Source: Eubacteriales bacterium
Lineage (GTDB): Bacteria > Bacillota > Clostridia > Lachnospirales > Lachnospiraceae
Assembly (NCBI GenBank): GCA_030536565.1
Contig: JAUNPT010000031.1
Location: 9,365-16,314, forward strand
Direction of reading: 5' to 3'
DNA: 6,950 bases
The notes under the pieces: generated by a model
Databases searched by the model: none
Told to the model about the DNA's origin: nothing
What the model saw: the letters and a program-made list of their open reading frames with translations, nothing else
Shown: one piece after another, positions 6,947 through 6,950 of the stretch
Layout of the letters: each line of letters opens with the position of its first letter
Position numbering within the stretch: position 1 is the first letter of the stretch
Program-made: the position numbers and the translations under genes

Positions 6947-6950
6947 CCTC
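6947..6950 (-). promoter_or_regulatory. Partial ribosome binding site of the diguanylate cyclase gene
   Basis: GAGG on the minus strand, 10 nt before the ATG at 6936, cut by the end of the window. Between it and the ATG lies AT-rich sequence overlapping the short palindrome GTTTATAAAC (6938-6947). The promoter of this gene, if it has one of its own, is outside the window. Confidence 0.5.

Noticed and set aside
6938..6947. Palindrome GTTTATAAAC just upstream of the GGDEF gene start, sharing GTTTATAA with the leader of the membrane protein gene
   Set aside because: A 10-bp AT-rich palindrome and a shared 8-mer are expected by chance in DNA this AT-rich, and the window ends here, so no operator can be supported.

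Overview
The window is about 6.95 kb of AT-rich DNA in which every gene lies on the minus strand, so transcription runs from high to low coordinates. The low G+C content, the strong AAGGAGG-type ribosome binding sites and the protein families present (LytTR regulator, PF06541-type membrane protein, 7TM-GGDEF diguanylate cyclase) point to an anaerobic Firmicute, most likely a clostridium of the Lachnospiraceae type. This assignment is inferred; there is no rRNA or other marker gene here.

In transcription order the genes are as follows. (1) A membrane diguanylate cyclase with an extracytoplasmic sensor, a seven-helix membrane core and an intact GGDEF domain (6936-5215). (2) A 669-residue protein with an N-terminal concanavalin/LamG-like domain and a C-terminal FG-GAP-type beta-propeller resembling rhamnogalacturonan-lyase-like proteins, with no signal peptide (5179-3170). 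(3) A LytTR response regulator whose receiver domain has Glu in place of the phospho-acceptor Asp (about 3123-2389). (4) A membrane protein of the 'putative ABC transporter permease' family PF06541 (2313-1564). (5) A HEAT-repeat plus THUMP-like/Rossmann methyltransferase that starts at TTG and overlaps the previous gene by 4 nt (1567-14).

The gaps are short: 35, 46 and 75 bp, then an overlap. The only gap with a convincing promoter is the 75-bp one between the LytTR gene and the membrane protein gene, which holds an extended -10 element (TG-n-TATAAT). The simplest reading is two transcription units. One is a signalling/carbohydrate unit (diguanylate cyclase, propeller protein, LytTR regulator). 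The other is a membrane protein and methyltransferase pair with its own promoter, although read-through is possible because no terminator is visible.

The most interesting part is the first unit. A sensor that makes cyclic di-GMP, a cytoplasmic lyase-like glycan protein and a regulator that probably cannot be phosphorylated normally are packed together, which suggests an undescribed glycan-linked signalling module. That link is inferred from gene order. No mobile elements, CRISPR arrays, tRNAs or rRNAs were seen.
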